Assembly (NCBI RefSeq): GCF_027923225.1
Contig: NZ_BSDI01000021.1
Location: forward strand, 95,570-159,569
From: Phytohabitans aurantiacus
GTDB taxonomy: Bacteria; Actinomycetota; Actinomycetes; Mycobacteriales; Micromonosporaceae
Length of the DNA: 64,000 bases
Reading direction: 5' to 3'
Below, piece after piece: positions 7,079 through 15,793 of this stretch (positions are counted from its first letter, which is position 1; each line of letters begins with the position of its first letter). The notes beneath the pieces are model-generated. The model ran no database searches. It was not told the DNA's origin and saw only the letters and a program-made list of their open reading frames with translations. Position numbers and translations under genes: made by a program.

Positions 7079-8371
7079 TCAACTACCTCGGCGTGTCGGC
7101 GCCCGGCGTGTTTCTTCTTTCTCCAGAAGGTCGCTCAGCAGAGCGAGCGCCGCCGCAGGATGGTCGGCCGCGAGCAGGCCGGCGGCGGCCAGCACATAGT
7201 CACTGTCGATGACCCGGCGCGCGGCCCGCGGCACCGGCCACCCGCCACCGTGGTCCGATAAAACCGCATCGAGTACGCCCAGCGCGTCCGCCGGCTCGGC
7301 GTGCCGCAACACCCCGCCGGAGCCCACGACGAGCCGCACGTCCCGCAGATCCCGCCGCCCCCTGCCACCCGCGTCCCCGCGTGCGTGGCGGCGCACCGCG
7401 ACCGTCGCGGCAAGGATGGCGAGATGCCGGTCGACGCCGTCCATGGTCAGCAGCCCCGGGTCGGCCGCCCGCGCCTCGGCGGCCGCCACGAGTCCACTGT
7501 GGGCGATCCGCTCGGCGGTGGCGGCGGCGAGCACCCCGGTAGCGTTCCACCGCACCCCGAGATCCCCTTCGACCGTGCGCGCCCGCGCGAGCGTCCCCGC
7601 TGCTTCGGCGTCCTGCTCCGCACCGGGTGGCAGAGCCGAGTACACGTCGGTGGTGGCGCCGCCGACGTCGACGACGAGCAGGCCGCCGCCGGTGTGGTCG
7701 GCCAGCACCTCCACGGCGGTCAGCACCGCGTCCGGCGTAGCCGCCCTGACCAGCCGCGCGAACTCCCGGCCGAACCGCCCACCGATCACGTGCCGCAGGA
7801 ACACCTCCCGGATCGCCGCCCGCGCCGGCCCCGGATTCAGCACCCCGATACGGGGCAGCACGTTGGCGGTCACCACGGCGTGGGGCAACAGTTCACCCAC
7901 CTCGCCGGCCGCGTCCGCGTTGCCGGCCACCACGATCGGTACCCGCCACCGGCGCAGCCGCGCCGCGTTGTGCACCAGCGTCTCCGCGTCACCACCATCG
8001 GTACCGCCAACCAGCAGCAACACGTCCGGCCGCGCCGCACGCACCCCAGCCAGCCCCGCCCGGTCCAGCCGCCCGGCCGTCACGTGCACCACCCGCGCAC
8101 CCGCCGACAACCCGACCCGCTGCCCGGCCTCCGCGGTGACAAGCTGCTCGTACCCGATCACCGCCAACCGCAGCCCGCCACCGGCCGACGAGCACACATA
8201 CCACCGGTCCGCTTGATGTCGGGTCGCGGCCACGGCGGCCTCAAGACCCGCCAACGGCCCGTCGGCGAGCGTCGTCGGGTGCGCCGCCGTCGCGACCAGT
8301 CCGCCGCCGGCCACGTCGACGACGGCCACCTTCGTGTACGTCGAGCCGACGTCGGCGCACACGACCCTCAC
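7079..8371 (-). CDS. MutL/GlmL-family ASKHA ATPase, putative aminomutase reactivase
   Basis: 430 aa from GTG 8371. It has an actin/Hsp70-type ATPase fold: phosphate loop VCADVGSTYTKVAVVD at the N-terminus, LLVGGTDGGDAETL near residue 120-135, a second phosphate motif VDVGGATTDVYS near 235, and VVGSGGVLRH near 350. Proteins of this MutL family (unrelated to the mismatch-repair MutL) accompany B12-dependent glutamate mutase and amino-acid mutases, probably as repair or reactivation factors. It is the last gene of the kam operon, 10 bp after kal, so the likely client is lysine 5,6-aminomutase (inference). Confidence 0.82.
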   Translation of the reverse strand: MRVVCADVGSTYTKVAVVDVAGGGLVATAAHPTTLADGPLAGLEAAVAATRHQADRWYVCSSAGGGLRLAVIGYEQLVTAEAGQRVGLSAGARVVHVTAGRLDRAGLAGVRAARPDVLLLVGGTDGGDAETLVHNAARLRRWRVPIVVAGNADAAGEVGELLPHAVVTANVLPRIGVLNPGPARAAIREVFLRHVIGGRFGREFARLVRAATPDAVLTAVEVLADHTGGGLLVVDVGGATTDVYSALPPGAEQDAEAAGTLARARTVEGDLGVRWNATGVLAAATAERIAHSGLVAAAEARAADPGLLTMDGVDRHLAILAATVAVRRHARGDAGGRGRRDLRDVRLVVGSGGVLRHAEPADALGVLDAVLSDHGGGWPVPRAARRVIDSDYVLAAAGLLAADHPAAALALLSDLLEKEETRRAPTRRGS

Positions 8372-8381
8372 GGGACATCCT

Positions 8382-8747
8382 TCATGGGACGACGACGGTC
8401 CCCACGGCGGTGACGGCGACGATCGGCGGGTCCAGCACCTGCGCCTTCGACCCCTCGGTGCCCCGGCATACCACCTGGCACGTGAACTCGATCGTCCGGC
8501 TCCGCGTGCCCACCCTCGTCACCGTGGCGGTCGCCTCGACCACGTCACCGGCCCGGATCGGCGCCGTGAACTGCACATCCGAATAGGACGCGAACAGTCC
8601 CTCGTCCCCGTCGGTGCGGATGCACACCTCGGTGGCGACATCCCCGAACAACCCGAGCGCGTACGCCCCGTCGACCAGGCTCCCCGCATAGTGCGCATGC
8701 GCGTACGGCACATACCGCCGATGCGTAACCCTCAACCCCACCGTCAC
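8382..8747 (-). CDS. kal: 3-aminobutyryl-CoA ammonia-lyase
   Basis: 121 aa hot-dog-fold enzyme (YAHAHYAGSLVDGAYALGL, LFGDVATE, DGDEGLFASYSDVQF, IRAGDVVEATA). It matches Kal of lysine-fermenting bacteria in length and block order. Kal removes ammonia from L-3-aminobutyryl-CoA to give crotonyl-CoA, the last dedicated step of the pathway. GTG start, 37 bp after kamE and 10 bp before mutL. Confidence 0.88.
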   Translation of the reverse strand: MTVGLRVTHRRYVPYAHAHYAGSLVDGAYALGLFGDVATEVCIRTDGDEGLFASYSDVQFTAPIRAGDVVEATATVTRVGTRSRTIEFTCQVVCRGTEGSKAQVLDPPIVAVTAVGTVVVP

Positions 8748-8784
8748 CTTTACCCCTCCGCCCCGCGCTCCGCGCAGCCCGCCA

Positions 8785-9531
8785 TCACCCTGCCGCCCCC
8801 GCCGGCACGAGCGCCGACACCAGGTAACTCGCCACCTCTCGCGGCGTCGTACCGCGGCCGAAGATCCGGTCCACGCCCAACTCGCCGGCCATCGTCTCGT
8901 CGAACCGTGGCCCGCCCACCACCAGCAACGGCCGCCGCGCCGCCGGGAACGCCTCCCGGAACGCCGCCGACATCTCCCGCGTGTTGGTCAGGTGCGCGTC
9001 CCGCTGGGTGACCACCTGCGACACCAGTACCGCGTCGGCCTTCTCCACCCGGGCCGCCTCGACCAGTTCCGGCACCGTCACCTGCGCGCCCAGGTTGGTG
9101 ACCTTGAGCTCCCGGTAGTACTCCAGGCCCTTCTCACCGGCGATGCCCTTGACGTTGAGGATCGCGTCGATCCCCACGGTGTGCGCGTCGGTGCCGATAC
9201 ACGCCCCGACCACCGACAGCTTGCGTCGCAGCCGCCGCTTCACCACCGTGTTGACGTCCTTGGCGGTCAGCAGCGGAAAATCCCGCTCGACCACGTTGAC
9301 CTTGCCGAGGTCGACGACGTGGTTGACGCGCCCGTACACGACGAAGAACGTGTACCCGTCACCCATCTGCCGGGCGTGCACCAGCATCGCCGGTTCCATG
9401 CCCATCTTGGCGGCCAACTGCAGCGCCGCCCCCTCGGCCCGCTTGTCGTGCGGCACCGGCAGCGTGAACGACAGCTGCACCATCCCGTCCCCGGTGGTGT
9501 CCCCGTACGGCCGCACAACGGTCTTGGTCAT
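8785..9531 (-). CDS. kamE: Lysine 5,6-aminomutase, beta (B12-binding) subunit
   Basis: 248 aa from ATG 9531. The C-terminal half is a cobalamin-binding Rossmann domain with the base-off DxHxxG motif DAHTVG at residues 115-120. Downstream blocks are LGAQVTVPELV and VVGGPRFDETMAGELG. With KamD it performs the adenosylcobalamin- and PLP-dependent 1,2-amino shift of beta-lysine to 3,5-diaminohexanoate. Its ATG overlaps the TGA of rloB (ATGA). Partner kamD lies 1.9 kb upstream in the same direction, separated by the rloA/rloB pair. Confidence 0.93.
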   Translation of the reverse strand: MTKTVVRPYGDTTGDGMVQLSFTLPVPHDKRAEGAALQLAAKMGMEPAMLVHARQMGDGYTFFVVYGRVNHVVDLGKVNVVERDFPLLTAKDVNTVVKRRLRRKLSVVGACIGTDAHTVGIDAILNVKGIAGEKGLEYYRELKVTNLGAQVTVPELVEAARVEKADAVLVSQVVTQRDAHLTNTREMSAAFREAFPAARRPLLVVGGPRFDETMAGELGVDRIFGRGTTPREVASYLVSALVPAGAAG

Positions 9532-10094
9532 GGCTTCTCCCTGATCGTCTCCACCAGCCGCCACACCCCGGTCGACGGATTGACCGCATGGTCGACACCC
9601 AGCGCCTTGGCCCGCGCGGTCGCGTCATCGACGCCGGCGGCGTAGTCGGCGAAGTCCAGCCGCGCCTTGTCGTAGCCGGGCACGTGCTTCCTGAGCCGGC
9701 CGGCCACGTCGGCGTATCCGGTGCAGTGCGATGTGCACTTGTCGTGGTGCAGCAGCAGCCACAGCTCGAAGCACGGGTTCGAGACAGCCAGGCTGACGCC
9801 GCGCCTGCGTGCCTCCGCCAACGCCGCGTCGATGTCGAACTCGTCCGTGTCCACGACACACCACACCTCGTCGTACGCGCCGGGGGTCTTGTCGCGGTAG
9901 GTGGCGGCGATCCGCACGAGCTGCTTCGGTGCCACGCCGTCGTAGCGGATCTTCACCGTGACGGTTTGGCTGCGAAGGTGCCGCTTCAGCCCGTTGAAGT
10001 AGTCCGGCTCGGTCCGCGCGGCGCCGCAGTAGACCAGGACCGTGTACCGGCGCTTCGGCGAGACCCGGCGACTGGTGCTCTCACGCCGTCGCAT
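9528..10094 (-). CDS. rloB: RloB-like TOPRIM-type protein (putative anti-phage effector)
   Basis: 188 aa from ATG 10094, overlapping the rloA 3' end by 14 bp. It has the RloB pattern: basic N-terminus, strand YTVLVYCGAARTEPDYF with conserved Glu29, then WCVVDTDEFD with D82-x-D84, the spacing of a TOPRIM metal site. SNPCFELWLLLHH follows. RloB proteins pair with AAA ATPases (RloA, AbiLi-like) in restriction and abortive-infection loci; the ATPase/TOPRIM logic resembles OLD and PARIS defence systems. The 3' end is coupled to kamE, an unusual host context. Confidence 0.82.
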   Translation of the reverse strand: MRRRESTSRRVSPKRRYTVLVYCGAARTEPDYFNGLKRHLRSQTVTVKIRYDGVAPKQLVRIAATYRDKTPGAYDEVWCVVDTDEFDIDAALAEARRRGVSLAVSNPCFELWLLLHHDKCTSHCTGYADVAGRLRKHVPGYDKARLDFADYAAGVDDATARAKALGVDHAVNPSTGVWRLVETIREKP

Positions 10095-11400
10095 CGGAGT
10101 CCTGCCGGCGAAGAACCGCCTCGCGGAAGTCGAAGTCCGACAGCACCGGGATGGCACCGTAGCCGCCGGCGAGGTACCGGCCCTCGGTGTTCTCCTGCTT
10201 GCGGGGGTGGAAGTCGGTCAGCGGGTAGAGGCGGGTCGCTCCGGTGTCCGCCTCTTTCTCGACGAACCACACCTCGTCGCGCGACAGCGTCTCGTCGTCC
10301 AGCAGAGTGGCATCGTGCGTGGTGAAAACGAGCTGGCCGCCGCGCGAGTTCGTCTCCGCGTCGCGGAAAAGGTTGATCAGCCGCGCCGAAAGGTGTGGAT
10401 GCAGGCTCGCGTCGACCTCGTCGATCAGGAGCAGGCCGCCGTTGTCGAGGGCGTCCAGCGCATGCGACATCAGCGCGATCCAGCTCCGTGTGCCCGCCGA
10501 CTGATCCTGCACGCCCAGCGGCACTTCGCTGCGCCCGTGCCGGAACACGAGTTGACGGGGGAAGACGATGTCCAGGTTCGACATGTGGCCGCGGCCGTGC
10601 GCGGCGGCCGCGATGTGGGGGGCCCGTTCTTCCAGCAGCTTCACCAGGGCGTTGGTCAGTTGTGCTTCGGCGTCTGCGGGCGACGTGGTTCCCGGCGTCA
10701 GATAGGCGGCGAGGTCCGTGACGCCAACGTCGGCGATTCCGAGGTCGGCTGCCCGGATGAGCGCGACGATCGAGCGACGTTCGCGTTCGTCCTCGAGCCG
10801 CCTGATCATTTCGAGCTGGTTGATCCGCTCGGCGTCACCGAAGGCGATGCCCTTCCGGAACCACTGGAAGACGGGCTCGGCCTCGGCGAGGTCGTTCTGA
10901 GCCGCCACGGACAGGAACAGAGCGTTGTCACGGGTCTGCCGGGCCAAAGGCTCGGCACGCGTGCGGTAGTCGGGCACCGTCGAGCCGAGGCGGATGCCGT
11001 TGTCGTCCCGTTCGAAGATGGCACGCCGCCGGTTGTGCGGATACGTGTAGAGCCACTCGGCCCGCACCCGCTCATCGTCGGCCTCGACACCGTAGCTGTA
11101 CCGGATGCCGTCCACGACCAGATCGACCGCGTAGCCGGACACCCGCGCGGCTGTCTCCGGGTCGAGGCGGAAAGGCGTACGGGGGACACCTGAGCCGGAC
11201 AGCCAGCCGGCGTACGACGTGAGCACCGCACTCTGCAGCCAGCGGAGGGCGTCGAGCAGGTTGGACTTGCCGGACGCGTTGGCGCCGAAGACGGCGGCCA
11301 CGGACACGACAGGGCGGGCCTTGTCGTACGCGGGCAGCAGCGACAGCTCCTGCTCGTCCCTGATCGACTTGTGGTTCTCCACCCGGAAACTACGCAGCAT
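10081..11400 (-). CDS. rloA: RloA-like AAA family ATPase (putative phage sensor)
   Basis: 439 aa. It has an SMC/ABC-like AAA_15/21 ATPase fold with Walker A GANASGKS (39-46), signature-like SAGTRS (301-306), Walker B LLLIDEVDASLHP (323-335) and the switch histidine in FTTHD (359-363). It starts with LRSFRVENHKSIRDEQ, typical of overcoming-lysogenisation-type ATPases in defence loci. It overlaps rloB by 14 bp and starts 40 bp after kamD, in the same direction. The pair therefore looks like a two-gene AbiL/RloAB-type defence module inside a metabolic operon. Confidence 0.85.
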   Translation of the reverse strand: MLRSFRVENHKSIRDEQELSLLPAYDKARPVVSVAAVFGANASGKSNLLDALRWLQSAVLTSYAGWLSGSGVPRTPFRLDPETAARVSGYAVDLVVDGIRYSYGVEADDERVRAEWLYTYPHNRRRAIFERDDNGIRLGSTVPDYRTRAEPLARQTRDNALFLSVAAQNDLAEAEPVFQWFRKGIAFGDAERINQLEMIRRLEDERERRSIVALIRAADLGIADVGVTDLAAYLTPGTTSPADAEAQLTNALVKLLEERAPHIAAAAHGRGHMSNLDIVFPRQLVFRHGRSEVPLGVQDQSAGTRSWIALMSHALDALDNGGLLLIDEVDASLHPHLSARLINLFRDAETNSRGGQLVFTTHDATLLDDETLSRDEVWFVEKEADTGATRLYPLTDFHPRKQENTEGRYLAGGYGAIPVLSDFDFREAVLRRQDSDATA

Positions 11401-11440
11401 CGCAAGCCTCAGCCCTCATCTTGCAAGTAAACCGCAAGAC

Positions 11441-13135
11441 TCAGCCTCTGTCTTCCAGGATTTCCGTGGCGGGGTTGTAGTAGTCGTCAGCGTGCGGGTG
11501 GACACCGTCCAAACCTTTACCCCGATCCGCCGGCCGCTTCATGATCCCGAACGTGCCGTCGGCGATCGCCGCCAGCAGCCCACCCGGCGACGAGTCGATG
11601 CGCTCCAGAAGCGATACCGCCGACCCCAACACCTCGTGCGCCCGCCGCTGGATGAACCCGCCCGGCGCCGGCGCGAAGTCCTCATGCAGGTTCCCGGCCG
11701 CACCCAGCACGTACCGCACGTTCTGCAGCGCGATGTCACGGTCCGACAGCCACGGCGTCACCACCGCCTCGGTCATCATGCCCACCAGCAGGATGCCCTG
11801 CCCGGTCAGCGCACCCGCCAGGTTGAAGAACCCGTCGAGCAGGTTGCCCCGGAACACGTCACCGGTCATGTGCCGGGTCGGCGGCATCCACTTCAGCGGC
11901 GCGTCCGGAAACAGCTCCCGGGCCAGCAGCGCGTGCGCCAACTCCAGGCGGAACGACTCCGGCACATCCGGGTTGATCTCGAACGCGTGCCCCAGCCCCA
12001 ACTGCCAGTCGGCCAGCCCCGCCTCGTGCGCGAAGAACTCGTTCAGCAGCTGCGACACCGTCACCGTGTGCGCCTCGTCGACGGCGTCGGCCGTGGTCAG
12101 GTAGTTGTCCTCACCGGTGTTGATGATGATCCCGGCCCGGGCGTGGACCTGCCGCGAGAACCGCTGATCCACGAACGTACGCACCGGGTTGATGTCACGG
12201 AACAGGATCCCGTACATCGAATCGTTCAACATCATGTCCAGCCGCTCCAGGCCAGCCAGTACCGCCATCTCCGGCATGCACAGCCCGGACGCGTAGTTCG
12301 TCAGCCGCACATACCGGCCCACCTGCGCCGACGTCTCATCCAGCGCCGCACGCATCAGCCGGAAGTTCTCCTGCGTCGCGTACGTCCCCGCGAACCCCTC
12401 CCGGGTCGCACCCTCCGGCACATAGTCCAGCAACGACTGCCCCGTCGACCGGATCACCGCGATCACGTCCGCGCCCGCCCGCGCCGCCGCCTGCGCCTGC
12501 GGGATGTCCTCATAGATGTCACCGGTCGCCACGATCAGATAGATCCACGGCCGCTGCGAGGGGTCACCGTGACGGCGGACCAGGCGCTCGCGCTCCGCGC
12601 GCCGCCGGTCGATCCGGCGCAAGCCAGCACGCACATGCTTCCGGGCCGCCGCACGCGCCGTCCGCGACTTCTCGGGTACCGCGAACCGCACCGACCCGGC
12701 CGCCGCCTTCTGCGCCAAGAGGGTGAGATCGTCCAGGCCTTCACGAGCCAGAGCGTCGAACACCGGCACCGCCACACCATGGCTGAGCCCGACATCGGCG
12801 GCGACCGCGTCGACGAGCCGGTTCACCCACGGAATGCCGTCCGGGTCAGCACCGCTCACCCCGGCCAGCCGCAGCACCGCACGCTCCACCGACACCGTGG
12901 TGTGCGCCCGCGCCAACTCCACCACCGGCCGCCCCGCGATGGCCGCCAACTCCCGAGCCCGCGTCACGAGGTCGCCAGGCAAGCTCAGCTTGCCTGGCGA
13001 CCTCGTGCTGCTTGCTGGTTCACTCGGTCGTGCGGCGCCTTTAGGCGACGCCTTCCCAGCAGCGGCGGTGGCCGTCGATGGGCGCTGCTCGTGACGCTGC
13101 TGGGAAGACGTCGCCGCGCCAACTCCCTCGCTCAC
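11441..13135 (-). CDS. kamD: Lysine 5,6-aminomutase, alpha (PLP) subunit
   Basis: 564 aa from GTG 13135, chosen for GAGG 8 nt upstream; an alternative GTG at 13189 overlaps the amidohydrolase stop. The conserved core starts at LVTRARELA and includes HTTVSVERAV, VATGDIYEDI, IRSTGQSLLDYVPEGAT, NFRLMRAALDE and NDSMYGILFRDINP. GEDNYLTTADAVDEAHTV, KWMPPTRHMTGD and the C-terminal DDYYNPATEIL follow. Clostridial KamD is about 516 aa, so there is an N-terminal extension of some 45 residues, and that extension is encoded by two large palindromes (12964-13006 and 13044-13115). It forms the KamDE complex with KamE, now separated by rloAB. Confidence 0.92.
   Translation of the reverse strand: MSEGVGAATSSQQRHEQRPSTATAAAGKASPKGAARPSEPASSTRSPGKLSLPGDLVTRARELAAIAGRPVVELARAHTTVSVERAVLRLAGVSGADPDGIPWVNRLVDAVAADVGLSHGVAVPVFDALAREGLDDLTLLAQKAAAGSVRFAVPEKSRTARAAARKHVRAGLRRIDRRRAERERLVRRHGDPSQRPWIYLIVATGDIYEDIPQAQAAARAGADVIAVIRSTGQSLLDYVPEGATREGFAGTYATQENFRLMRAALDETSAQVGRYVRLTNYASGLCMPEMAVLAGLERLDMMLNDSMYGILFRDINPVRTFVDQRFSRQVHARAGIIINTGEDNYLTTADAVDEAHTVTVSQLLNEFFAHEAGLADWQLGLGHAFEINPDVPESFRLELAHALLARELFPDAPLKWMPPTRHMTGDVFRGNLLDGFFNLAGALTGQGILLVGMMTEAVVTPWLSDRDIALQNVRYVLGAAGNLHEDFAPAPGGFIQRRAHEVLGSAVSLLERIDSSPGGLLAAIADGTFGIMKRPADRGKGLDGVHPHADDYYNPATEILEDRG
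12964..13006. repeat. Perfect 21-bp-arm palindrome in the 5' coding region of kamD
   Basis: CACGAGGTCGCCAGGCAAGC..., a 1-nt centre, then the exact complement. It encodes roughly TRSPGKLSLPGDLVT of KamD, spanning the junction of the extension with the conserved domain. Confidence 0.92.
13044..13115. repeat. Inverted repeat with 21-bp arms in the 5' coding region of kamD
   Basis: Arms GGCGACG(c/t)CTTCCCAGCAGCG at 13044-13064 and 13095-13115 match at 20 of 21 positions around a 30-bp loop. They lie wholly within the N-terminal extension of KamD. Confidence 0.88.
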
Positions 13136-13185
13136 GTGTCCAGCCTCGGCGGGTGGGTGCGGTGGTCGCGACGGGTTACGCAATT

Positions 13186-14709
13186 TCACTCCTCGAAGAT
13201 CACGTTGCCGCGGAGGACCGTGCGACGGCACACCGGCAGCTCGGCTGGTTCGCCGTCCTCGCCAGTCAGCACCGGCAGCCCACCGTCCACACCGGCCGGG
13301 GTTGCCCATACCGCGAACGTCGCTGGGGCGCCCAACGCCAGTACGCCCTCATGGTCGCGGTGGACCGCCCGCCAGCCGCCCCGGCTGTGTGCCGCGAACG
13401 CCGCCTTCACACTCATCCGGTGCACCGGGTTGAAATGCCGCACCGCCGCCCGCACACTGCCCCACGGATCCAGCGGCGTCACCGGCGAATCCGAACCGAA
13501 CGCCAGGGACACACCCACACCGTGCAGCGCACCCATCGGATTCGAATCCAGCGACCGCGCCACCCCCAACCGCTGGGCGTACATCTGCTCCTCGCCGCCC
13601 CACAACCGGTCGAACGCCGGCTGCATGCTCGCCACGATCCCGTACTCGACGAACCCGGCGATCAGCCGCTTGTTCATGATCTCGGCGTGCTCCACCCGGT
13701 GCCGCGCCTGCCGCACCCGCTCCACACCCAACTTCCGGGCCGCGTCGGCGAACCCGGCCAGCACCGTCGAGATCGCCGCGTCCCCGATCGCGTGGAACCC
13801 GCCCTGGACCTCGTGCGCCGCGCAGTCCAGCAGATGGTCCCGCACCTGCTCCACCGACACGTACCCGTGCCCCCGGCTGTCCGCGTCCACATACGACTCC
13901 GACAGGTGCGCCGTCTGCGACCCCAACGCCCCGTCCGCGTACAGGTCACCGCCAGCCCCCACCGCACCCAACTCCTTGGCCTTGCCAGCGGCGAGCAGCT
14001 CACCCCAGTACCCGTACACCTCGGGAAGCTGGCCCCCGGCGACCCCGAGCAGGCCCGTGAAGTCGGCCTCGCTCGACGTGCCCGGCCCACCGCACTCGTG
14101 CACGGCGGCGATCCCCAGCGCCGCCGCCCGGCGCAGCGTCACGCGCTGCGCCTCCCGGCGCTGCGCGTCCGGGATCGAACCCAACGCCACCTCACGCACC
14201 GCGTGATGCGCGTCCCTGCGCACCCAGCCGGATTCCTGGTACCCGGGCAGCCCGACCGCCGCCGGCAACAGCGCACTGGAACACAGCGCCGAATGGATCG
14301 ACGCCTGCGACAGGTACACCCGGCGGCCACCCGCGGCCCGGTCCAACTCCGCCGCGTCCGGCTTGCGCTGGTCGTCCCACGTCGTCTCGTCCCAGCCGTG
14401 CCCGACCACCACCGCGTCACCGGGCAGCCCCGCCGCGTGCCCCGCCACCGCGTCCAGGACCTGCGCCGCCGACCGCGCCCCCGACACGTCCAATCCGGAC
14501 AACGCCAGCCCGGTACCGGTGGCGTGCACGTGCGCGTCGACGAACGCCGGCGTCACCAGCGCACCATCCAGATCGACGGTGACGTCCGCGGCCGGAGCGT
14601 CGGCGTCCGGACCCAGCCAGGCGATCACGCCGTCGCGCACCAGCAACGCCGTCGCCGACGGGTCGGCGGGACAGTAGACACGACCATTCCGGTATAGGGT
14701 GGAATTCAT
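13186..14709 (-). CDS. YtcJ-like metal-dependent amidohydrolase
   Basis: 507 aa from ATG 14709. Amidohydrolase-3 type: N-terminal beta-sandwich strand RNGRVYCP, metal motif DAHVHATG (HxH), WDETTW, DLYADGALGSQTAHL, GGFHAIGDAAI, RVEHAEI and the Asp-bearing AFGSDSPV. Typical substrates of the family are amides and cyclic imides; the substrate here is unknown. The start overlaps the kdd stop by 4 bp and the stop lies 50 bp before kamD, so it is an integral gene of the kam operon. It is not part of the classical clostridial pathway and may handle a cyclised or acylated diamino intermediate (inference). Confidence 0.85.
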   Translation of the reverse strand: MNSTLYRNGRVYCPADPSATALLVRDGVIAWLGPDADAPAADVTVDLDGALVTPAFVDAHVHATGTGLALSGLDVSGARSAAQVLDAVAGHAAGLPGDAVVVGHGWDETTWDDQRKPDAAELDRAAGGRRVYLSQASIHSALCSSALLPAAVGLPGYQESGWVRRDAHHAVREVALGSIPDAQRREAQRVTLRRAAALGIAAVHECGGPGTSSEADFTGLLGVAGGQLPEVYGYWGELLAAGKAKELGAVGAGGDLYADGALGSQTAHLSESYVDADSRGHGYVSVEQVRDHLLDCAAHEVQGGFHAIGDAAISTVLAGFADAARKLGVERVRQARHRVEHAEIMNKRLIAGFVEYGIVASMQPAFDRLWGGEEQMYAQRLGVARSLDSNPMGALHGVGVSLAFGSDSPVTPLDPWGSVRAAVRHFNPVHRMSVKAAFAAHSRGGWRAVHRDHEGVLALGAPATFAVWATPAGVDGGLPVLTGEDGEPAELPVCRRTVLRGNVIFEE

Positions 14710-15716
14710 AGCGTCAGTCTGCCCTCGAAAAGTTTCCGTACGCCGGGAACTTCGCGCACCAGCTCGAGGGCATATTCCGCGTGCCCGGGGACGTACCCGT
14801 TGCCCACCAGCATCGTCACGTCCGCCGCCAGACCCTCCGCGCCCAGCGCGGCCGCCGCGAAGCTCGTCGCCATCGAGAAGAACACCACCGTGCCGCCCGC
14901 CGCGGTCGCCAGGATCGCCCCGTGCTCGCAGCCCGGCACGTCCACGCACACCACCGTCACGTCCACCGGCTCGCCCACCGCCGCCGCCAGCGCCACCGGG
15001 TCGCGAGCGTCCGCGACCGCGACGTGATCGGCGAGGCCGGCATCGCGCAGCAGCGCGGCCTCCGCCTCCGAGGGGACCACTCCGACGGTACGGGCGGCGC
15101 CCGACCGCCGCGCGGCCGCCAGGGACAGCGAACCGCTCTTGCCCGCGCCCCCCAGCACCGCCACGCTCGCACCCGGCCGCACCACCCGCGCGGTCAACGC
15201 CGGCGCCCCACACACGTCCAGCACCGCCAGGGCCAGCCGCGAATCCAGGTCGTCGGGCAGCACCGCCGCCACCGACCGGGCGAACAGGATCGCGTGCCCA
15301 GCACACGGCACCTGCTCGCCGCGCCCGTCCCAACCGGCCAACCCGTCGGTGACCGCGAGGGGCGTGAGGGTGAGCGAGACCAGCGTGGCGACCCGGTCAC
15401 CGGGCTTCAGGCCCAGCGGGGAATCCGGGCCCACCTCGTCGACCGTGCCGATCAGCATGCCGCCCGACCCGGTCACCGGGTTCTGCATCTTGCCCCGGCT
15501 TCCGATGATCTCCAGGACCTCGGCGCGCACCTTGTCACCGTCGCCGCCGTGCTTCTCGGCGAGCTGGCGGAAGCTGGCCGCGTCCAGGTTGAGCCGCTCG
15601 ACGGCGATCCGCACCTCGTCCGCGCCGATCTCAGGGCGGGCGTCCAGCCGCTCGGCCGCCTGCGGCAGCACCCCCGCAGGAGTCACCACGCGATGCAGCC
15701 CTACCGGTGAAGTCAC
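14706..15716 (-). CDS. kdd: L-erythro-3,5-diaminohexanoate dehydrogenase
   Basis: 336 aa from GTG 15716. An MDR-like fold with N-terminal LHRVVTPAGVLPQAAERLD and the substrate-domain block NPVTGSGGMLIGTVDEVG. The NAD-binding GxGxxG-like stretch is VAVLGGAGKSGSL. Kdd oxidatively deaminates 3,5-diaminohexanoate to 3-keto-5-aminohexanoate with NAD(P)+. First gene of the minus-strand kam operon, divergent from kamA over about 77 bp. Confidence 0.93.
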   Translation of the reverse strand: MTSPVGLHRVVTPAGVLPQAAERLDARPEIGADEVRIAVERLNLDAASFRQLAEKHGGDGDKVRAEVLEIIGSRGKMQNPVTGSGGMLIGTVDEVGPDSPLGLKPGDRVATLVSLTLTPLAVTDGLAGWDGRGEQVPCAGHAILFARSVAAVLPDDLDSRLALAVLDVCGAPALTARVVRPGASVAVLGGAGKSGSLSLAAARRSGAARTVGVVPSEAEAALLRDAGLADHVAVADARDPVALAAAVGEPVDVTVVCVDVPGCEHGAILATAAGGTVVFFSMATSFAAAALGAEGLAADVTMLVGNGYVPGHAEYALELVREVPGVRKLFEGRLTL

Positions 15717-15793
15717 GCCCGTTGCCTCTCTCTACGGGAAGTCTTACGGTAGATTAACTAGATCGCCGGAAGATTTCTACCAGGGGGCGTGGA
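15717..15793. promoter_or_regulatory. Divergent kamA / kdd promoter region
   Basis: AT-richer than its surroundings (TTAACTAGAT at the centre), with an inverted pair GGTAGA and TCTACC about 22 bp apart, a candidate operator for coordinated control of kamA and the kdd operon. No regulator gene of the cluster is recognisable nearby. Confidence 0.45.
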
